Source: Halomonas sp. TA22 (GTDB taxonomy: Bacteria > Pseudomonadota > Gammaproteobacteria > Pseudomonadales > Halomonadaceae). Taken from it: 64,000 nt of DNA. Shown here piece after piece: positions 60,514-64,000 of this stretch (positions are counted from its first letter, which is position 1; each line of letters starts with the position of its first letter). A program made the translations under genes and the position numbers. The notes below the pieces were generated by a model, which saw only the letters and a program-made list of their open reading frames with translations, had not been told where the DNA came from and ran no database searches. The stretch spans positions 2,604,001-2,668,000 of the forward strand of contig NZ_CP053108.1 of NCBI RefSeq assembly GCF_013009075.1. The letters are read 5' to 3'.

Positions 60514-60702
60514 ATGCTCATCCTGACCCGCCGAGTTGGAGAGACCCTAATGATCGGCGACGAAGTCACCGTGACCGTATTGGGCGTCAAGGGTAATCAG
60601 GTTCGTATCGGTGTCAATGCACCTAAGGTTGTGTCGGTCCATCGCGAAGAGATCTATCAGAGGATTCAGCGCGAGAAAACCGAGGGAGAGTCTCAGGCCT
60701 GA
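60514..60702 (+). CDS. csrA: Carbon storage/translational regulator CsrA (RsmA)
   Basis: Homodimeric RNA-binding regulator that blocks ribosome-binding sites at GGA motifs and is sequestered by RsmZ/CsrB RNAs. 62 residues: [18 protein letters not shown], the conserved [20 protein letters not shown] with the RNA-contacting residues (R44-equivalent in [10 protein letters not shown]). AAGGAG precedes the ATG. Position between lysC/alaS and tRNA-Ser matches Pseudomonas. The RsmZ-like RNA is about 10 kb upstream. A terminator follows at 60735-60766. Confidence 0.98.
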   Translation: MLILTRRVGETLMIGDEVTVTVLGVKGNQVRIGVNAPKVVSVHREEIYQRIQREKTEGESQA

Positions 60703-60734
60703 GGCAGGCCTGTTGACATCAGGTTGTCGCCCGG

Positions 60735-60766
60735 GCCGGTAAGGTGGGTCACTTGCCGGCTTTTTT
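60735..60766 (+). terminator. Intrinsic terminator after csrA
   Basis: GCCGGTAAG (60735-60743), 8-base loop, CTTGCCGGC (60752-60760; one G-U pair), then TTTTTT (60761-60766). Confidence 0.92.
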
Positions 60767-60801
60767 GGATCTGGTCGTTTAGAAAAAATTGCCGTTAATG
60801 A

Positions 60802-60830
60802 TGGACAGTGTGCTTTAGAAACGGTAACAT
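60802..60830 (+). promoter_or_regulatory. Promoter of the tRNA-Ser transcript
   Basis: TGGACA (60802-60807), 17-base spacer, TAACAT (60825-60830), about 18 nt upstream of tRNA-Ser. A GC-rich GCGCCG stretch follows the -10, as expected for a stable-RNA discriminator. Confidence 0.65.
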
Positions 60831-60848
60831 ACGCGCCGTGTCGATGAG

Positions 60849-60943
<95 letters not shown>

Positions 60944-61003
60944 GATGTTAAAACATCATCGATACAAGCGTTTCGAATTCGAAGCGTTGCAGTGGATGAT
61001 CAA

Positions 61004-61056
61004 GCGCCCGTAGCTCAGCTGGATAGAGTACCTGACTACGAATCAGGGGGTCGGAG
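61004..61056 (+). pseudogene. tRNA-Arg (anticodon ACG), 3' part missing
   Basis: The acceptor 5' strand GCGCCCG, D arm, anticodon arm CCTGA-CTACGAA-TCAGG with ACG, and GGAGG-TTCGAAT are all normal for tRNA-Arg(ACG). After AATCC (61056) the expected end of the T stem and the acceptor 3' strand are replaced by the reverse complement of a tRNA-His. Without its 3' half it cannot function. It is either cut by a real inversion or an assembly joint; an intact copy would be expected, because this tRNA reads CGU/CGC/CGA. Confidence 0.85.
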
Positions 61057-61127
61057 GTTCGAATCCGGGATCGAACCCACGACCACCGGAGCCACAATCC
61101 GGGGCTCTACCACTGAGCTACATCCAC
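61057..61127 (-). pseudogene. tRNA-His (anticodon GTG), 3' part missing
   Basis: Read on the minus strand from 61127: GTGGATG, TA, D arm GCTC-AGTGGTA-GAGC, anticodon arm CCGGA-TTGTGGC-TCCGG with GTG, and T arm start GTGGG-TTCGATC-CC. The T stem and acceptor 3' strand are lost exactly where the tRNA-Arg fragment is lost on the other strand, so the two 5' halves meet tail-to-tail. tRNA-His is normally a single-copy essential gene, which argues that the joint is artificial or that another copy exists. Confidence 0.83.
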
Positions 61128-61180
61128 CATAAACGCCAACTGCATCAAGCCAGCTCTGCTCGACCGCCGCCACGACCAGG

Positions 61181-61257
61181 TGGCACGCCCAGCAGGACTC
61201 GAACCTGCAACCTACGGCTTAGAAGGCCGTTGCTCTATCCGGTTGAGCTATGGGCGC
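61181..61257 (-). tRNA. tRNA-Arg (anticodon TCT)
   Basis: Complete 77-nt tRNA on the minus strand with encoded CCA (TGG on the plus strand at 61181-61183). Acceptor GCGCCCA pairs with TGGGCGT allowing one G-U pair; anticodon arm ACGGC-CTTCTAA-GCCGT with TCT (reads AGA/AGG); T arm GCAGG-TTCGAGT-CCTGC. Part of a Pro-Arg-His cluster upstream of and divergent from folD, as I recall it from Pseudomonas. Confidence 0.95.
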
Positions 61258-61331
61258 ATCTACGGCCTCAACACTCTTTGCCGACCCGCCGACACACGCT
61301 GCAACTCTACCACCGTTGCACGATATCGACA

Positions 61332-61408
61332 TGGTCGGGGTGGAGGGATTCGAACCCCCGACATCCTGCTCCCAAAGCAGGCGCGCTACCAGACTGCGCT
61401 ACACCCCG
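61332..61408 (-). tRNA. tRNA-Pro (anticodon TGG)
   Basis: Complete 77-nt tRNA on the minus strand with encoded CCA (61332-61334). Acceptor CGGGGTG pairs with CACCCCG; anticodon arm CCTGC-TTTGGGA-GCAGG with TGG (reads CCA and, by wobble, other Pro codons); T arm GGGGG-TTCGAAT-CCCTC has one weak pair. First gene of the leftward cluster Pro-Arg-His. Confidence 0.96.
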
Positions 61409-61593
61409 CCGACATATCGCACGGCCTTGACGGCGGCATAACCGGCCCGTCAATGCGAGGCGTATTCTACGGATCTTTCTCCGCAGGTCAAGCCTTTAGC
61501 GAGACTCGCCTGGATTATCGCGCTTTGACTACGGCGCCTCTCATGCGAAAATCCTCCCCCTCGGACTCTCTCATGCTCAGGGGATATAGACAG

Positions 61594-62460
61594 ATGACCG
61601 CCCAATTGATCGATGGCAAGGCCATTGCCGCTCGCGTTCGCCGCCAGGTTGCACAGCAGGTGGAGGCACGTCGCCAGGCGAACGCTCGCACTCCCGGTCT
61701 CGCCGTGATCTTGGTCGGTGATGACCCAGCGTCCGATGTCTATGTCCGCACCAAGCATCGCGCTTGCGAGGAGGCCGGCATCCTCTCTCTGCGCCATACG
61801 CTCCCCGCCGAGACCACCCAGCAGGAGCTGGAAGCGTTGATCGACAAGCTCAATGCCGATCCCACCGTCGATGGCATACTGCTGCAGCTCCCCCTATCCG
61901 ACCATCTCGATGCCCGTCCGATGCTCGAACGCATCCTGCCGCACAAGGATGTCGACGGATTCCACCCTTACAACCTTGGCCGCCTGGCTCAGCGCCTGCC
62001 GATGCTGCGCCCATGCACACCGAAAGGAGTGATGACGCTGCTGCATGAGAGCGGCATCGAGGTACGCGGCCTGAATGCGACGGTGGTCGGCGCTTCCAAC
62101 ATCGTCGGCCGCCCCATGGCGCTCGAACTGATGCTGGCCGGCTGCACCACCACGGTGTGCCACCGCTTCACTCACGACCTGGAAGCGCATGTGCGTCGCG
62201 CCGACCTGCTGGTGGTTGCCGTGGGCAAACCCGGCGTGGTCAAGGGCGAGTGGGTCAAGGAAGGAGCGGTGGTCATCGATGTAGGGATCAACCGCACCCA
62301 CGAAGGCCAACTGAAGGGGGATGTCGATTTTGCAGCGGCGGCCGAGAGAGCGGGTCATATCACTCCGGTACCCGGAGGCGTCGGCCCCATGACGGTCGCC
62401 TCTCTGCTCGAGAATACGCTGTTTGCCGCCGAGCTGCATGACGCCATGCAAGCACGGTAG
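61594..62460 (+). CDS. folD: Bifunctional methylenetetrahydrofolate dehydrogenase/cyclohydrolase
   Basis: Interconverts 5,10-methylene-, methenyl- and 10-formyl-tetrahydrofolate with NADP. 288 residues. Seen: [27 protein letters not shown] with the YxxxK pair (Y and K around residues 50-54), [31 protein letters not shown], the nucleotide loop [17 protein letters not shown] and [23 protein letters not shown] at 61594; the longer upstream frame runs through the tRNA genes and is not real. Divergent from the tRNA cluster. Confidence 0.97.
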   Translation: MTAQLIDGKAIAARVRRQVAQQVEARRQANARTPGLAVILVGDDPASDVYVRTKHRACEEAGILSLRHTLPAETTQQELEALIDKLNADPTVDGILLQLPLSDHLDARPMLERILPHKDVDGFHPYNLGRLAQRLPMLRPCTPKGVMTLLHESGIEVRGLNATVVGASNIVGRPMALELMLAGCTTTVCHRFTHDLEAHVRRADLLVVAVGKPGVVKGEWVKEGAVVIDVGINRTHEGQLKGDVDFAAAAERAGHITPVPGGVGPMTVASLLENTLFAAELHDAMQAR

Positions 62461-62518
62461 CGGTGCGCTAGACTAGTCGCCTATTCACGTCAAAGTCATG
62501 TCAGTGCCGGAGGCCCCC

Positions 62519-62989
62519 ATGAGCGAACAGCAGAAGATGAATGTCGAGAGCTTCAACCTCGACCATACCAAGGTCAAGGCGCCCTATGTCCGCCTGGCAG
62601 GCGTCAAGGCCGGCCTGAACGGCGATGAGATCCACAAGTATGACATGCGCATATGCCAGCCCAATCAGGAGCATATGGAGATGCCCGCGCTGCACTCGCT
62701 GGAACACCTGATGGCGGAGCTGTCACGCAATCATACCGATAAGATCGTCGATATCAGCCCCATGGGCTGCCAGACCGGCTTCTATGTCGCATTGATCAAC
62801 CACGACGACTATGACGATGTACTTGACCTTCTCGAAAAGACGCTCGAAGACGTACTCGGCGCCGACGAGGTCCCTGCCTGCAACGAGATGCAGTGCGGCT
62901 GGGCAGCCAGCCACAGCCTGGAAGGTGCCAAGCAGATCGCCCGTGGCTTCTTGTCCAAGCGTAACGAGTGGACCCAGGTCTTCTCCTGA
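62519..62989 (+). CDS. luxS: S-ribosylhomocysteine lyase LuxS
   Basis: Iron-dependent enzyme splitting S-ribosylhomocysteine into homocysteine and DPD, the precursor of autoinducer AI-2. 156 residues. Seen: the metal site [10 protein letters not shown] (HxxEH-type HSLEH), the conserved cysteine in [11 protein letters not shown], and [18 protein letters not shown] near the C-terminus. GGAGG precedes the ATG at 62519. It is followed 32 nt later by mtnN, which makes its substrate, so the pair forms the two-step activated-methyl-cycle route. Pseudomonas lacks luxS. No LuxP or Lsr receptor is in the window, so a signalling role is open. Confidence 0.96.
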   Translation: MSEQQKMNVESFNLDHTKVKAPYVRLAGVKAGLNGDEIHKYDMRICQPNQEHMEMPALHSLEHLMAELSRNHTDKIVDISPMGCQTGFYVALINHDDYDDVLDLLEKTLEDVLGADEVPACNEMQCGWAASHSLEGAKQIARGFLSKRNEWTQVFS

Positions 62990-63021
62990 GTCACCACTCA
63001 AGCCCGATAATAAGGTTTCTC

Positions 63022-63735
63022 ATGAAGACGATTGGCATCATAGGCGCCATGGCAGAGGAAGTTGAGTTGCTGGCCTCCCGACTGACGGAACACGAGACGC
63101 GACAGCACGCCGGATTCATCTTTCACACCGGCAGCTTGCACGACGTGAAGGTCATAATCTTGCAATCCGGCATCGGCAAGGTCAACGCGGCGGTAGGCAC
63201 CTCCCAGCTGCTCGACAAGTACCAGCCCGAGGCGATCATCAACACCGGTTCGGCGGGCGGCTTTGGCGAAGACTTGGCGATAGGGGACGTGGTCATCTCC
63301 TCCGAGGTTCGCCACCATGATGTGGATGTGGTTGCGTTCGGCTATGATTATGGCCAGGTGCCCCGCATGCCTGCGGCCTATCTTCCAGACCCTCGCCTGG
63401 TTCAGGCAGCACGAGAGTGCAGCAAGCGCCTTGATGAATTGAGAATAGTCGAGGGCCTGATCGCTACCGGCGACAGTTTCATGTCCTGTCCCGAGAGCGT
63501 CAAGAAGACTCGCGAGCGCTTCCCCGCCATGCTTGCCGCCGAGATGGAAGCCGCCGCCATCGCGCAGACCTGCCATCTCTACGACTGCCCCTTCGTGGTG
63601 ATTCGTGCGCTTTCCGATATTGCCGGACAGGAATCCGACCTCTCCTTCGCCCAGTTCATCGATCAGGCAGCCACCCACTCAGCAGCCCTTGTCGACGCCA
63701 TGGTAAAGCACCTCGGCACCTCATCTACCAACTGA
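63022..63735 (+). CDS. mtnN: 5'-methylthioadenosine/S-adenosylhomocysteine nucleosidase
   Basis: Cleaves adenine from S-adenosylhomocysteine, methylthioadenosine and 5'-deoxyadenosine. 237 residues. Seen: IGIIGAMAEEVELLASRL with the catalytic acid Glu, VIILQSGIGKVNAAVGTSQLL, NTGSAGGFGEDLAIGDVVIS, ATGDSFMSCPESV, the substrate-binding ML-AAEMEAAAIAQTC and the catalytic Asp in ALSDIAGQESDLSF. ATG at 63022; a short upstream extension is not family-like. Cotranscribed with luxS. Confidence 0.96.
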   Translation: MKTIGIIGAMAEEVELLASRLTEHETRQHAGFIFHTGSLHDVKVIILQSGIGKVNAAVGTSQLLDKYQPEAIINTGSAGGFGEDLAIGDVVISSEVRHHDVDVVAFGYDYGQVPRMPAAYLPDPRLVQAARECSKRLDELRIVEGLIATGDSFMSCPESVKKTRERFPAMLAAEMEAAAIAQTCHLYDCPFVVIRALSDIAGQESDLSFAQFIDQAATHSAALVDAMVKHLGTSSTN

Positions 63736-63844
63736 ATCCCCTATCTCGTCCGCTCCGACATCATCTGTCAGTAACGAAACGACTACCCTCTGCCGACCAG
63801 GCTTCCCCTGGTCCGCCTGGAGCGGGCTGCTTTTCAAGCAAGAT

Positions 63845-63871
63845 TAAAGTTTGACTCTCGTGCGCCGATAG
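63845..63871 (+). promoter_or_regulatory. Sigma-28 (FliA) promoter
   Basis: TAAAGTTT (63845-63852), 11 bases, GCCGATAG (63864-63871) matches the flagellar sigma-28 consensus TAAAGTTT-N11-GCCGATAA at 15 of 16 positions with the correct spacing. It lies 40 nt before the ATG at 63912, implying that the truncated gene belongs to the motility or chemotaxis regulon. Confidence 0.85.
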
Positions 63872-63911
63872 CCTTTGACGACAATGTTCATGGCTGGGAA
63901 CGAGGATCTGT

Positions 63912-64000
63912 ATGAGCGACATGATCAATGACTTGAGTGACGCAACGCGCGCACTGACGACACAGCAGCGGCTTGACACCATGCTGGCCCAACTGGGCAC
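63912..64000 (+). CDS. Unidentified gene start, probably motility or chemotaxis related (3' truncated by window edge)
   Basis: Only about 29 codons are visible (MSDMINDLSDATRALTTQQR...), with no signal peptide or membrane span, so a soluble N-terminus. Not recognised. A near-perfect FliA promoter lies 40 nt upstream, so a late flagellar or chemotaxis product is inferred. The ribosome-binding region GAGGATCT lies just before the ATG. A minus-strand frame covering the same bases has no promoter or family features and is treated as a shadow. Confidence 0.6.
   Translation, partial: MSDMINDLSDATRALTTQQRLDTMLAQLG

Noticed and set aside
61180-61593. Long upstream extension of the folD reading frame
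   Set aside because: It runs through tRNA-Arg, tRNA-Pro and non-coding DNA; the folD family begins at the ATG at 61594.

Overview
This window is GC-rich chromosomal DNA from a gammaproteobacterium, most probably of the Halomonas group (Oceanospirillales). That is inferred from the protein sequences and gene order: most blocks match orders known from Pseudomonas (rho-ubiD; ubiE-ubiJ-ubiB-hisE-tatABC; priA-argS-SPOR-hslVU; mrcA divergent from pilMNOPQ-aroKB-gltBD; rsmZ-fdxA-mutS-pncC-recA-recX-alaS-lysC-csrA), but the blocks are joined in a different arrangement. I see no prophage, insertion sequence or CRISPR array. Almost everything is core metabolism or housekeeping, so the interest lies mainly in the regulatory gaps and the RNA genes.

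Layout. 1-1984: 3' end of accA, then tilS. 1964-3502 (-): ppx. 3641-5304: rho with a long leader. 5330-8488: ubiD, fre, folM and a small membrane protein. 8499-10599: a promoter, two consecutive aromatic-rich leader peptides with an attenuator between them, aroG, and a DUF3087-type membrane protein. 10608-13849 (-): ppk and hemB. 14093-14755: elbB. 14826-22237 (-): tatC, tatB, tatA, hisE, ubiB, ubiJ, ubiE, a DUF971 protein, hslU and hslV. 22358-27118 (-): a SPOR protein, argS and priA. 27119-29018: rpmE and malic enzyme. 29102-32485 (-): a DUF481 outer-membrane protein and mrcA. 32718-39233: pilMNOPQ, aroK, aroB. 39653-46258: gltB, gltD and a cupin protein. 46371-50263: pyrG, kdsA, eno. 50324-50846: a non-coding region carrying an RsmZ/CsrB-like small RNA. 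50869-53963 (-): fdxA, mutS. 54085-60702: pncC, recA, recX, alaS, lysC, csrA. 60849-61408: a tRNA cluster with a broken, back-to-back junction. 61594-63735: folD, luxS, mtnN. The right end holds a sigma-28-type promoter and the first codons of an unidentified gene.

How the genes work together. ubiD, ubiE, ubiB and ubiJ serve ubiquinone synthesis. aroG, aroK and aroB feed the shikimate pathway. gltBD and pyrG consume glutamine. ppk and ppx make and degrade polyphosphate. PilM-PilQ form the type IV pilus alignment complex and secretin, next to PBP1A. luxS and mtnN recycle S-adenosylhomocysteine. The RsmZ-like RNA and its expected target CsrA lie about 10 kb apart.

Main points for a second look: (1) two tandem leader ORFs with Tyr-Trp-Phe codons in front of aroG, with attenuator-type alternative helices and the second ORF ending 4 nt before the aroG start; (2) an RsmZ-like RNA gene between eno and fdxA with ten GGA motifs and a GacA-box-like sequence upstream; (3) a junction at 61056/61057 where a 5' tRNA-Arg is joined tail-to-tail to a 5' tRNA-His, meaning an assembly chimera or a real inversion; (4) a textbook FliA promoter at the right edge.
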